Source: Adiantum capillus-veneris (taxonomy: Eukaryota > Streptophyta > Polypodiopsida > Polypodiales > Pteridaceae). Taken from it: a stretch of DNA of 64,000 nt. Location of the stretch: the NCBI GenBank assembly GCA_014529385.2, contig CM043967.1, positions 82,344,278 through 82,408,277 of the forward strand, read 5' to 3'. The translations under genes and the position numbers were made by a program. The first letter of the stretch is position 1; the number at the start of each line of letters is the position of its first letter. The notes beneath the pieces are model-generated. The model did no database searches and was not told the DNA's origin. It saw only the letters and a program-made list of their open reading frames with translations. This document shows, piece by piece, positions 1 to 11,580 of the stretch.

Positions 1-74
1 AGACAGCCCTACACCAGCAAAGCCCCAGGTCAATGACCCTTTAGTCTAAGGCTAAGCGATGTAGATGATCCTAG

Positions 75-2000
75 TGAGGCGGTCCGGGGTGGGCAACAAG
101 AGAGGCGACCTCTAAACACCCCTCAAGGCTCCCGTGCTGCTCAATTGGGGCTAGGGCAACCACAAGCACAACACAACAACAAACCCACAGCCAAACCCAA
201 GCAAGATAGGGGCACCACCTAGTTATGGTATGCGAAGTAGGACGCAAGAGAGATTTTGGCACAACTAAGAAGATGCACCACAGAACACACACAAACAACC
301 TCACACCAAGACACACACAAACTGGACCAGAGAGAGCTAGAGCAAAGGGAAGAGAGAGAGAAAAGGATCTTGCGTAATACCTTATTTGTGACTTGCAAAT
401 GGAGATGGTTCTTTATGATGCTATCGTAGAACTTGTATAAAACTCACTCAATGCTTAGTGATTGCTAAACATTGCCAAAACACACACACACTGTCTTAGG
501 GTGTGGGAGACCTCTCACCACAATACCCTCTTACAATGGATATAAAACTGGCAATGAAAAACACACTAAAACACTTTCTAAAGTCAAGATCAACCGATAA
601 AAACTCAAATACACAAGTCACCTTGAATTCACCAAACCGTATTGCACAAATGGAAGAACGAAGATTTGAACGTCGAATCACGCCTTTGATGCACCAAACC
701 TCAATTTATTGATGATGAAGGAGCATATACAATAGTGGTTTTGAGATTTGTGGAACTCACGCTCTCTCACTTGCAATGTGTAGCTCGAAGGCTTCTCTCA
801 CACCAAGAGTGAATCTCACAAGTGGTTGCTACACCTAAGTCTCTCCTCACGTATAGAGTGTTGGGGTGCTATGTGAGATGTTGGAGGTTATTTTACAAGA
901 AGGAGAGGGGCCTATTTATAGGTTGGAGACCCCTCATAAAGATTATTGGAAATACTAATTTACAAGCTAACAAATCAGGATTATGATTTTTTGAATATCA
1001 AAACATTGCGGGCCTTCTTTGTCTGCTTGAGTCATGGGTGTGGGCTCAAAAGAGAGCATTATTGATGGTGAATAAGGTGAAAGTAGATTTTTAAGGAAAA
1101 GGAGAGAGAGAGGGAGAGAGTTACTTTGTACATGTCTTGAGGTGAGGTGTCTTTTATGGTTAGGTCAATGCTATTTTGCGTTAGTATGTTAGTGGTTAGT
1201 GTTAGTAATCACTAGAAAGTTAATGTTACATTTACAATGGGTAGAATGAGGTGGATGGTTGAAGTAAGATGGTTGAATAAAGTGAGAAAATCCTTGTGAT
1301 GGTGAATCTTGAAGAAGTTTTGGACTTACTTGTGTAGATTCTCAAAATGACTATCGATCTTCTTCTTCGTCTTCCCTTCTTTACGCCACCGCCGCCAAGG
1401 TTGATTATCGTGATGAAAATGGTAATTCCGTTGATGAGATCTCTTGATTTGCAGAGGTTAAGCATGGTACACATGCTGAATTTATGTATATATATAAGGG
1501 TTAAGATGGAATTGTACTTTGGAGATAATAGAGAGAGGCATAGAGATGGTGTATGTATGTAGAGGTTCATAAAAGAACTATAGGGATGAGAGAGAAGGGT
1601 AATGGTGAAGAGGGTGGGAGAAGCCATGGACATTGCAGGTTTGAGTGAGGGAAGAGGAGGGAGGGATGTGTAAGAGTCAGTAGGTGTGTGGAAGGGTGAG
1701 AGAAGACTAAAAGCTACTTGTGAGAAAAGTGGGCAGACTAGGGTCCACTCAAAAAATCATAGCTCACCGCTGGTAGCTCCAAAAATCATGAAAAACTTTG
1801 AGGTGATTATTCAAAGCGTGAGCTACATTTTCTCTTTTGACCACTGCTCCAAATTCGGAGTGGAGATGGATATTAAAAATCCCACCAAAACACCTGTTTT
1901 TTCTTCACAAAAAGTCTTCAGTGGCCCCCTTCTTTGTTGAATTTGTACAATGCATCCAAGAGTGAGCCCCTCCTTTGTCATATCATAATACAAAGCATCC
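75..2000 (-). repeat. Element B 3' LTR, distal part (displaced)
   Basis: This stretch is the reverse complement of 46200-48063, the distal part of the 5' LTR of element B. It ends at 75 with TGAGGCGG, the complement of the LTR end CCGCCTCA. The homology stops abruptly at 1999-2000. The missing first 738 bp of this LTR lie at 50613-51350 in the opposite orientation. The bases just outside, CTAG at 71-74, equal CTAG at 45457-45460 outside the 5' LTR. This copy carries about 62 bp that are absent from the 5' LTR (near 1640-1740). ORFs read inside it (for example 503-712) also occur in the other LTR copy and are not genes. Confidence 0.88.
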
Positions 2001-3013
2001 TCGTCGGTCGTAAAGAAAATGAATTACTTCGCCGGCGGTCATAAAGAAAGTGAATTTCAAGCCACGATAGAATTGGCGAAGAGGTGAAATCACCGAGGAA
2101 CTTCAAATTGCCGATGACATTGAAGGTATTGAGAAAGTCGAGCTTCCCATTAAACTTGTTCGCATCATCTACAGTCCAGCAAGTTGCAAGTCGTCTAATG
2201 TAGACTTGATGAACGATCTTGCAAACGTTTTGAAACCTTGATTTAGCACGAGCTCATAGCAGGTTGCGATAATTAACTGGGTAATTATGTCTTCAACTGA
2301 ACCAAACGCCGAATTCGAAGTCAGATTGTAAATCCCAAGCAACTTCAAAATCAGCAATTGACTTGTAGCCGAGGATGCACTTGAAAACACAGATCAATTC
2401 ATAGTGGCCGATAATTGGATTTCAATCTTATGCAAACGGAAAATCGGTTGGAATTTGTGGTGTGCGAAACTACAAAATCTGGTTTGCAACTGGCTCGGAA
2501 TACTGAGTTATTCCTGCTCAACAAAAATTTGTGGTCGTTTAGCTTCCACCGGAGCACGAGAACTGAGGGGAGGCTTGTCAGCCTCTTGCTTATGCAACCA
2601 TGCTTGTGGGAAGGGCCACCTACTATGGCCAAAGCTCAAAATTAATTGCTAATTGGCTTGGTCATGTGAAATTGAGCAATTTCTTGAAGGAAATTGTCGC
2701 AGGCAGTGCGCAAAAAAAAACGAGAGGCTGTCGAAGCGGTGTGCGGATTGCAGTGGCCGGTAGTGGCCAAGAGCTCTTGACAACAGACTCTCCTTGCCAA
2801 GGCGCTCCCCTCAAGCCCAAGAGCACCGCGTTTCATGCACCATAGCTTCTCATCCAAAACAAAAAAGCCTGGCCGATTTAGGGAGTGCCTTGCTAAAAAT
2901 GGAAAAAAACCCACTAAAGCCACTGTTCTCACCTAAAGACCCTACTTTTAGGAACCTAAAGTGACCACGCCTAGAGAGACAGTGGAAGAGAGACTCCTAA
3001 GCTCTGATACCAG
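2001..3013 (-). mobile_element. Element A, 5' internal part (inverted)
   Basis: This is the leader of LTR element A, read on the minus strand from the primer site at 3001-3012 down to the inversion break at 2001. Short minus ORFs occur (2642-2932, 2399-2632, 2169-2390), but I recognise no domain in them. The sequence should continue at 51351 on the plus strand, where the first gag-like ORF begins about 110 bp after the join. The join therefore lies in the untranslated leader or in a degenerate first ORF. Confidence 0.75.
3001..3012 (-). other. Primer binding site of element A (tRNA-iMet type)
   Basis: Read on the minus strand, the bases are TGGTATCAGAGC, the classic plant primer site complementary to the 3' end of initiator tRNA-Met. 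It follows the LTR end (TTACA) after one base. Confidence 0.9.
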
Positions 3014-3184
3014 TGTAAGAACTAGGGAAACTAGACCTGAGATCCTCCTCCCAACCTCACTTTATATACGCGGGCTCCTAGCTTCTTGCCCTAGACGGAT
3101 CCCTTGTCCACACTGCCTAGCTCGACCCTTGGCCATAGTCCATGACTATCCTAGTCCTTAGGGTACATGACCCTTGTCCCCACA
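3014..3184 (-). repeat. Element A 5' LTR, 171 bp
   Basis: The minus-strand sequence begins TGTGGGGACAAGGG and ends CTTACA. It matches 55619-55789 on the plus strand, which is also 171 bp, with about 14 mismatches by eye (around 8 percent). A TATA box (TATATAAA) lies about 115 bp into the LTR. The flanking bases 3185-3189, read on the minus strand, are GATGT. The same GATGT follows the other LTR at 55790-55794. Confidence 0.92.
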
Positions 3185-3369
3185 ACATCGTGCAAGAGTG
3201 CAAGAATGATCTCCAAAATGTCCCAATAGCAGGCATTGTCGTCAATTTCTTCTAGCATTGGGACTTGCTAATTGATAGCAAGCAACCCAATCCCTATACA
3301 AAATGTTGTGCATTATTTGGCCTAGAATACGCTCTCTTCTAGTAATTCTTGGGGCGGGCATAATATTGG

Positions 3370-4225
3370 GATGGGGATCAAATTAGTCTTCTCTGTCCAT
3401 TGCATGCACACCATGCTCTGCCATGAAATGATGCAACACCACGCAACATGCAATGACATACAATGGATCTTGCCTAAGGTCCACTGGCATATTTTGCAAA
3501 ATGCACCACCTATTATTTATGATGCCAAAGATATTTTCTATCGTAACTCCTCCTCTGGAAATGTGGCGATTTAATTTATCCTAGGGTTCCTGACTAGGAG
3601 CATTACCCTCTACCTTTGTCTACAAGGAGGTATGGATGAATACGTAATCGCTCCAACATAATTACTGGAGTAAGGAGTACTTGGTGGGACTGCATCTGCC
3701 TATACAAAGTAGATCTCTTGCTTGCAAAAAAATGGAGTGGAAATGGTGTCTACACCAATATTGTGCTAGAGTGTTACGTCGCCAAGTGGTCTCCTAGCTA
3801 ACCTTATGTGAGTGCCATCTATCGTGCCACATACATTTGGCAACATAGTGATGGGTGAGAAATCAGCTATAATATGATCAATCCTTTCACCGGACGTAAC
3901 AACGATATATTGTTGACGTAATTATGTGGCAAGGATATCCACCGCAATGTTGCAATATTTGCGTACAGTGGATTTAGTGACACCAAATGTGTCACTAATA
4001 TGAGTGGTGGAATTGTTGTGGGAAAGCTTGAGTAAGGTAAAGCTTAGAGCTTGTTCGGGGTCTATCGGAGGACGTACAAAAAATTATCTCTATTGATTGA
4101 CAAAAGAAAAGGCACAATAGCTTGTAAAAGAATTTTAAAGACCGGCTCAGGCATGCAATACCTTTTCATGAAGAGGTCGTCCGTATAATCCTCTTCGGGA
4201 AGCCAGACCTGCCTTTGAACTAGGG
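3370..4225 (-). pseudogene. PIF/Harbinger-type transposase pseudogene
   Basis: Translation of the minus strand in shifting frames gives the order expected for a HARBI1-like DDE nuclease. The N-terminal helical segment reads DLFMKRYCMPEPVFKILLQA near 4150. It is followed by a helix-turn-helix-like stretch with TFGVTKSTVRKYC near 3960, the motif CGTIDGTHIRLARRP holding the first catalytic Asp near 3810-3830, and the C-terminal RWCILQNMP...ACCVVLHHF segment near 3400-3500. Several stops and frame changes break it, so it is dead. Element C has inserted just upstream at 4255. The family identification rests on these motifs; which subfamily it belongs to cannot be seen. Confidence 0.75.
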
Positions 4226-4254
4226 ACCAAAAAGCATGCTAACGTGGGAAGTGT

Positions 4255-5859
4255 TGTCATAATAATCAATACCTAATTCTCCTAAATGATTTTCTCATAT
4301 GAAACTGATCATTTAATGTGGGAAAGTACCAGGGGAGAAAAAGCTAGAATATTGGTTAAGCTAGCAGACCGGCCTCAGTAGGGATCCAAAGGAGGGAAAA
4401 TAGGCATCCAAAGGGGGGACCATTTGCAAAAGAGCCATGTGCAACAATGGGATAAAAAGACCCTAAGGTTCAGCCCATTAAGACTTCCAAAATGCTAAGG
4501 TTCCAAAATTCAAAGGTTGTGTCCAAAGGTCAACCCTAGGGGAAATTGGATGCTTTGTGTGTACCAAAAAAAGTCTTTGCAATCCCTACATGGGAGGGGG
4601 CGAGCCCTTCTTCTAGGGGATGAGAGAGAAAGTCACACACACACACAGACACACACACACACACACAGGCTCCCTTTACACAAAGGGAAGTAGGGACACA
4701 TGTCAGCTCCCTAGCCCAGATGCCCACAAGGTGTGCCCAATTCCTATTGGATGGCCTTGGAGGTGGACCAATGAAATTTAAGCTAGAGTAAATCTAGTTT
4801 AATTAATTTAAAAAAAACTTAATAAAAGAACCAATGAGAATTCAGTCTCCTAGATGACTATTGGGCAGTCTCCCAAGGGGTCCAATGAGCCTTCAGGAGC
4901 CCAATGGCTTGCCTGATTCCTATTGGCCAGGAGGCAAAGGGGTCCAATGAGAGTTTAATTGAATTATTAATTAGCCTAAAGCTCTCACAAAAGGGGAAAG
5001 GGGGACACATGTCAAAAGGCTATCACTTATGCTGCTTAATGGTGATAGGCTACCTCTGGGGAGGTCCAATGGGATGAGAGCAAGAGCATTTACCAAGAGG
5101 GCTCTTCCAAGAGAGAGAGGGGGCTGATTTTTGCAAGGCATTATCACACACACACTCACACAATCTCATGCGTGAAGAAAGAGAAGACTATCTCTTCCCA
5201 AGATTTAATGGAGAGCTCATCACCTACTCCAAGCTTGTGAGATAGAAGCCTACATTAACACACTCTTGGCATGTGGATACAAATCCAACCAAGATCCAAG
5301 CTTCAATGCATGCTCATCTCCTCTACCAAGATAATTACTAAGCTAAGCTATGCTAATATGAGTGATTATGTGAGGAGATGTACATCTTTCTCGTAAGATA
5401 CTCCTTCTTCCTCTCAATCTACTTTCATACGCTGCTAGCTCTCACCATCTTCGAAGGTGTGTGAGGTCATGGGTCTGAGAACGGGGATAATTCAAGTTGT
5501 GTTTGCTAACTGTTTTGCTTAGTGCGTGAAGCTTTCATCTTCATTGCACTAGCTAGTCTTGAAGGAACACAAAGAATTGTATTGTACAATGTCTCTCTTG
5601 ATGGGAGAAACCATAATACAAAGCCTTTTGGAGGGGGGACCGGCTCCATGCAAATCCGGTCCTCAACTGTTGTCATTAGCTTAATTTCTCTCTCTTTTGA
5701 AAGTATTGTCGATGCTATCTAACTAGGTGTTATGCTTTTTGTTGCTCTCTCCACCCAAGCACTCTTGTAATTCTCATTAGGAATCTATTCTAATGAAATG
5801 CCCACTATGTTCATGCTCATTTCCGTTACACACAAGTTATTAGGCCATTAAATGTTACA
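4255..5859 (+). repeat. Element C 5' LTR
   Basis: The LTR starts TGTCATAATAATC and ends AAATGTTACA, and matches 11581-13191 almost base for base. It contains a CA-rich microsatellite near 4633-4670. The short ORFs inside (4536-4727, 5522-5722) recur in the other LTR and are not genes. Confidence 0.94.
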
Positions 5860-5860
5860 T

Positions 5861-5872
5861 TGGTATCAGAGC
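5861..5872 (+). other. Primer binding site of element C (tRNA-iMet type)
   Basis: TGGTATCAGAGC begins one base after the end of the 5' LTR. Confidence 0.93.
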
Positions 5873-6276
5873 ACAAGGTTTCTCTTTTCTTTCTCAAGAA
5901 GGGAGGTCCTCAAGCTAGCTATAAATGGTTAGTATTATTAATTGCCTGTGAGTAAGTAGAATAGGGATTTTTCAGCCTTGCAGTGCGCGTGCCTTCGTGC
6001 AGTTAACGGGGCATCACCGTCAAGAGCTATGGTCTTAATAGTGGAGTCCTATGGGGCTTGCCTACAGCTTAAGCACTATTGAGCTATTAGAAGCTTGACA
6101 GGAGCCGGTGTTGTTTTGGTGTCGAAAGACCCTCTCTTCTATTCCTTGCAATTAATGGTATTCGAGGCGCGGGTATAGTAGCTTGAGTGCTTTTTCTCAA
6201 GGGGTAAAGAGGAGTAGCAACTAGGGCTTGAAGTGCCAAAGTACACCTAAAAAGTTTACTCCTAAAAGTTGCTAGA

Positions 6277-7530
6277 ATGGCTGACAATAGTAAAGAGAGT
6301 GAAATTAATGTTGATAACTTTGATTTTGCTCATGAGCAAGCTACTAATGATGCTTCAATGCTTGTTAACTATCTTGTTTCTAGGCTTCAACAAGCCATGG
6401 GCAATCCATCTCTCCAAAGAGAAGTGCAACGGCAGCGCCATGCTCACAGGATTCTCCAAGCTCATCACCATGACGAGAGAGCACCTAGGAAGCCTCCTTG
6501 TGAGACTACCAAAAGAGGTCTCTCTCCGATTCGGGAAGAAGAAGAGAATCCGTATGAAGGGCTCAAGAATTTACTTCTTGATGATGCATCTTCTTCCCAA
6601 AGGAGAACTCAAGAGCCTCCACCGAAGGAACGAGAAAGAAGTGAGTCTCCCGCCACCTCTGCGGAGATGGCTCCTCGAAGACGGCGGGCTAAATGCTCTC
6701 CATCACCACCAAAGCGGAGAAGACCATTGCACTCTTCTCCACGCCATAACTCAAAGAGGGATGATAAAAAGAAAGAGAAGAAAAAGGCGAGAAAGAGGAC
6801 ACCCTTTTCTCCATCTTCTTCATCCTCTTCCTCATATGAAAGTGATGGTGAAGACAACGAAGATCAAGACAAGAAAAAGGCGAGAAAGAGGTCACCCTCT
6901 TCTCCACCTTCTTCAAATTCTTCACCTTCTGAAGAAAGTGATGGTGCAACCTTTGAACCATCAAAAAGAAGAGGCCATAGAAAATCCTATGCCGCATGGA
7001 AGAGGTCATCCAAGTTGAAGAAATTCAAAGAGGGAGGGAAGAGCATCTCTTTCCTTACCTATGATGGTACCTTTGGTGCTACAGACAAAGTCTTGGCCTT
7101 TATCCAGCAATTTGATGCGGCGTTTGGAGATGAGGGCTTCACGGAGTCCTCTAAGCTACGCCATGTAGCTATGCACTTTCAACAGTCCGCCAGACAATGG
7201 TGGTCTATCCTACGAGCCAACGGTGAAGATCCACGAACATGGAAACCTTTAAGAGCTTCCATTATGAAGCAGTTTTTGGCCACCGATGCAAAAGACAAAG
7301 TACTCACCAAATGGCGAAGCTTAAAGCTCTCTCCCAATGAATCCATCCACAAATATGTAGACAAGTTTTGGTACCTACAACTCAAAGCCACTATCTTCAA
7401 AAAGTTGGATTTTGGAGAGCAAAAGCAACAATTTTGTGCGGGCTTAACCGAAGTAATGGCGGAGTATGTCAACTCCCAAAGGCCACGTACCATATCGGCG
7501 GTAATACACCATACTATGGTGGCCTCTTGA
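6277..7530 (+). pseudogene. Element C gag (capsid part)
   Basis: This 417-codon block opens with MADNSKESE. It has a long Ser/Arg/Lys-rich low-complexity middle (about residues 120-235), then the capsid-like region from about residue 255 (SFLTYDGTFGATDKV, RQWWSIL, the block around WRSLKLSPNES). These features belong to the plant retrotransposon gag family. It ends at a TGA (7528-7530), but the same frame stays open beyond it to the CCHC knuckle. The TGA is therefore a disabling mutation and not the natural gag end. The start was chosen as the first ATG after the primer site in the gag-pol frame. Confidence 0.88.
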
Positions 7531-9081
7531 ATCAATTTCCAAACGGGGGATAAAAGAAATAATAAGCCCCCGGAAAACAAGGGTTCCAATGAGCCTAAGG
7601 GGAAGGACAATGTCCAAAAGTCTCCTAAGGGAAACTCCAAAAAAGCTAAAGAGAAGGGAGTTTACAAAGGTAAGAATAAACTCTCTCGTGAAGAGCTTGA
7701 GCGTTATCATAAGGATAACCGGTGTTTCAAGTGCGGCGAACAAGGGCATGTGTACCGTGCTTGTCCCCAAAAGAACAACCGCCAAGATCCTCCTAGAGAT
7801 TCCTTGGTTGAAATCCAAGAGGAGGAGACTCACCAAACTCACCACAAAGGATCTCCTCTATGCCATTCTTGGGGAAAGGTAAGAGAACATGATGCTTTTC
7901 TTCTCTTTGACCCTGGTTCTACTCACAATTTTATATCTATGGAGTTAGCCACTAAGCTAGGCATTCAATCCTACGAGATGGGAGATGTCCTACCCACAGA
8001 CAGTGCCTTCAAGGGGCAAGAATCTTCAGTCACTCCCTTAGTTGGGAAATTGAGGCTTCATGTCCAAGGCTATGTGGACAAAGAGGACTTATTTATCTCT
8101 CCTCTCAAGCATGAGGATGTAATCCTAGGGGCACCATGGTTTGACCACCTGGCTGCCGATGTTAAATTTCCTAAAAGGAGAATCTCCTTTAAGTTCATGG
8201 AAAAAGACATGTATATAGATGCTAAGGAAATGGGTAACACTATCCCCATTGTACATACACCAGCTTTCAACAAGTCAATAAAGAGCTCTATTTCCGTGTA
8301 CATGATTTTTGTTAAAGACTCTCAAAATGAACCTAGTGCTTTAGCAAAAGAAAATAAAAGCAACCAAAAGGAATTAGAGTTATCCAATTTTCTCAAGGGG
8401 TTTCAAGATGTTTTTATTGACGACATCCCTTGTGAGCTACATCCTAAACGAGGTAATGATGACCATGCAATTGAACTTCTTCCAGGAAGTTCACTGCCTA
8501 ACAAACCTCCTTATAGAGTTTCTCAAGCTCAACAAGAGGAGATTATGCGGCAACTGCATGAGCTAGTTGAGAAGGGAATGGTTAGGCCTAGCTCATCTCC
8601 ATTTTGCTCACCGGTGCTATTAGTGCAAAAGAAAGATGGCACATATCGTATGTGTGTCAACTATAGAGCACTAAATAGGATCACTATCAAGAATAGGTTT
8701 CCCGTTCCACGGGTAGAAGACCTATTTGATAAGCTACAAGGATCGACCTACTTCAGTAGGACTGACCTAAAAAGTGGCTATCATCAAATAAGGATAGTTG
8801 ATCAAGACATTGTAAAGACCGCTCGCACCACATTTGGTCTTTACGAATACATTGTCATGCCTTTCGGCTTGACCAATGCACCAGCTACATTCAACCGCTT
8901 GATGGAGAAGCTGTTCAGGCCTCATCGAACCTTCACTAGAGTGTTCTTCAATGATATTATCATCTACTCTAATTCATTAGATGAACACAAGCAACACCTC
9001 CAGGTAATATTTCAAGTTTTGAGAGAGAATAAACTTTATGTTAATCGAAAGAAAAGTGAATTTTTCTTGCAAGAGATTTAG
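7531..9081 (+). pseudogene. Element C pol: CCHC knuckle, protease, reverse transcriptase
   Basis: The frame continues from gag. A CCHC zinc knuckle (CFKCGEQGHVYRAC) lies near 7723-7764. The aspartic protease motif near 7905-7935 reads LFDPGSTHNFIS, with Pro where D-S/T-G is normal. The reverse transcriptase spans about 8500-9075 with SPVLLVQKKDGTYRMCVNYR, FSRTDLKSGYHQIRI and MPFGLTNAPATF. The catalytic box at 8944-8955 reads FFND where F/Y-x-D-D is required, so the first Asp is changed to Asn, explicable by one G-to-A change. The block ends at an in-frame TAG (9079-9081), after which YLGHIIS continues the thumb region. Protease and polymerase are both predicted inactive in this copy. Confidence 0.92.
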
Positions 9082-9729
9082 TATTTAGGTCACATTATCT
9101 CTCAAGGTGGCATCCAAATGGATCAATCAAAGCTAGAGGTAATAAAAGGATGGCCTAAACCAAGGAATCTTCATGAACTAAGAAGCTTTATAGGTATGTG
9201 TGCATACTATAGACGCTTCATAGAAAAGTTCTCACAAATTGCGGGACCATTACATGACCTTACAAAGAAAAGTGTTAGGTATACATGGTCTGCTAAGGAG
9301 AAAAATGCTTTCGAAAAGCTTAAAGAAAAGCTTATCTCTCAACCTGTGCTTACACTACCGAATCTTTCAAAACCATTTGAGGTCCAATATGATGCTTGTG
9401 GTGATTGCCTTGGAGCTGTTCTGCTCCAAGAAGGGCATGCCATAGGCTATGAGAGTCGAAGGCTCGACCCTGTTGAGCAAGCTCTAGGCATATACGAAAA
9501 GGAACTCCTTGCAGTTCTACATGCCCTAGACTCATGGAAGCACTATTTATTGGGGACTCCTTTCATTCTGCGAACGGATCACTAAAGTCTTAAGTACTTC
9601 ATGACGCACACCAAGCTCTCCGACAAACAAATGAGTTGGGCAAATTTCCTTTAGCAATTTCATTTTCATATTGGTCACATTGCTCGCAAGCATAATAAAG
9701 TAGCTGATGCACTCTCAAGACGACCGAGA
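9082..9729 (+). pseudogene. Element C pol: RT thumb and RNase H
   Basis: The same frame continues with YLGHIIS, then RSFIGMCAYYRRFI (RT connection) and the RNase H domain from about 9370 (YDACGDCLGAVLLQ, YEKELLAVLHAL, LRTDH). In-frame stops TAA at 9583-9585 and TAG at 9652-9654 interrupt the RNase H end. The text after them still reads SLKYFMT and VADALSRRP, the normal end of this domain. The first catalytic Asp is present in YDACGD. Confidence 0.9.
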
Positions 9730-11223
9730 GTGAATGCGGTTTCCATAGCAACTCACAATGATCTATCTTCAATGATAGATGAGTACGCTATTGATCCCGA
9801 TTTTAGAGATGTGATTTCAGCCCTTGCATTAGGGAAGAAAGAAGAACCATTTACCTTACAAGATGGTTATCTTCTCTATGGCAATAGACTATGCATTACT
9901 AACTCACTACGTGAGAAAGTAATGTATGAATCTCATGCTCCAACTTATGCGGGGCATAGAGGGATTCAGTCTACCTTAAAGGGAATTGAAACATATTTCT
10001 ATTGGCCTACCATGAAAGTGAACATACAAGAGTATGTTTCTAAATGTGTGGTATGCCAAAAGACAAAATTTGATAGAGGGAAGCAACTTGGATTACTTCA
10101 ACCCTTGCCAATCCCTAATTCACCATGGGAGAGCATATCCATGGATTTTATCTTTGGATTGCCTAAGTCTATCCATGGGAATACGGGAATATGGACGATA
10201 GTCAACAGGTTTAGTAAACAAGATCATTTTATACCTATCAAAAAGACTATCAAAGCCCATCAAATGGCAACCCTCTTCATTTCACAAATTTTCAAGTACC
10301 ATGGCTTGCCAATGTCCATAGTGTCGGATAGAGATCCTAGAATGACCAGTAATTTCTGCAAGGGTCTCTTTGAGAATTTAGGGACAAGGCTAAACTTCTC
10401 TTCGGCCTATCATCCACAAACGGATGGCCAAAGTGAAATAGCTAACCTAACCATTCTCGATCTACTAAAAGCCTATGTAATGGAAGTAGATCAAAGATCC
10501 CAATGGGAGAAGTACTTACCCTTAGTGGAGTATGCTTACAATAACACTGTATATACTTCCACGGGAAAAGCACCTTTTGAGGTAATTGAGGGAAGATCAA
10601 AAAGTCCGTTGCTACTTAAGGTACATGGGAAGATCTTCGCTGCAGATGAGTATAGCCGAGACCTACAAGAATCTTTCCAAAATATTAAGGATGCTATCTC
10701 TATCTCACAGCAAAGGCAAAAGGCTGCTGCTGACAAGCACAGAAGAGCCCAAGCCTTTAAAGAAAACGATTGGGTCTTGTTAAAGTTTCCCAAGGCTCGA
10801 TTAAGGCACACGACGGGAAAGAATCCTATGGGCCACCAAAAGTACTATGCTAAATTAGCAAAAAGGTACTATGGTCCCTTTCAGATTCTTAGGCCAATCA
10901 ATGAGATGGCCTATCAACTCAAGTTGCCCAATCATTGGCTCATACACAATGCTTTCCATGTGAGCCTATTAAAGCCTTACAAAGGAGAGCCACCTCATGA
11001 ACCAACTATTAAAGACCCACTGGAGATCGAGAACCAAGAGGAGGTGTTGCAGCCCGAGTCCATTCTCCAACATGAAGACAAGGTACTAAGAGGCGGTAAG
11101 ACTATCCGACGATATCTTATTAAGTTAAAGAATTATCCTTTTGAAGATGCTACATGGATGCAAGGCATACAATTAAAGGATAACCTAAACCTTGTCAATG
11201 CTTACAATGCTTCCCAAGAGTAA
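9730..11223 (+). pseudogene. Element C integrase with chromodomain-like tail
   Basis: This 497-codon open block has an HHCC zinc domain (H...GHRGIQSTL...KCVVCQKTK). The catalytic triad is Asp at 10144 (SMDFIFGLP), Asp at 10327 (VSDRDPR) and Glu at 10435 (GQSEIAN), with 35 residues between the last two, so DD35E is intact. A GPF/Y module follows (RYYGPFQIL...AFHVSLLKPYKG). The tail has chromodomain-like text (RRYLIKLKNYPFEDATW) near 11105-11160, the hallmark of chromoviruses that target heterochromatin. It closes with a natural TAA at 11221. This is the best preserved part of element C, but it cannot be made without reading through four upstream stops. Confidence 0.93.
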
Positions 11224-11580
11224 GCAAATGTACAAAATGTACAAAATGAACAAAGTTTTTTTGTCTTATAAGACTCTCTTTTTCTTTATTGTGCACAAAA
11301 ATGAAGTAGTATGCATGCTTAGATCAAGTTTGCAGAGACGACGTCTCCCAAACACCAAGTAGAGCTTGTCACTCTACTATGGAAGATTGATAGGACTAAT
11401 GTGCAGACATGCTTGCGGCAGCCTCAGGCTCTCAAGCGCCAAATGGACTAGTCATCCATTGTGGAATGATGTCGTAGGGTAACATAGGGATCCTCTACCC
11501 GCTAAGAAAAGGACTCATGAATATGCTTTATCTTCTCTACACCATAGTCGAGGACGACTATGATTTCAACAGAGAGGTAA
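11224..11580 (+). other. Element C 3' untranslated region
   Basis: This 357-bp segment lies between the integrase stop and the 3' LTR. It holds no ORF of note. No long purine tract adjoins the LTR; the bases before 11581 read ACAGAGAGGTAA, a short purine-rich run that may be the polypurine tract. Confidence 0.7.

Noticed and set aside
1232-1633. 133-codon minus ORF and its twin at 46452-46907
   Set aside because: Both lie inside the two LTR copies of element B, show no family motif, and follow from LTR sequence identity.
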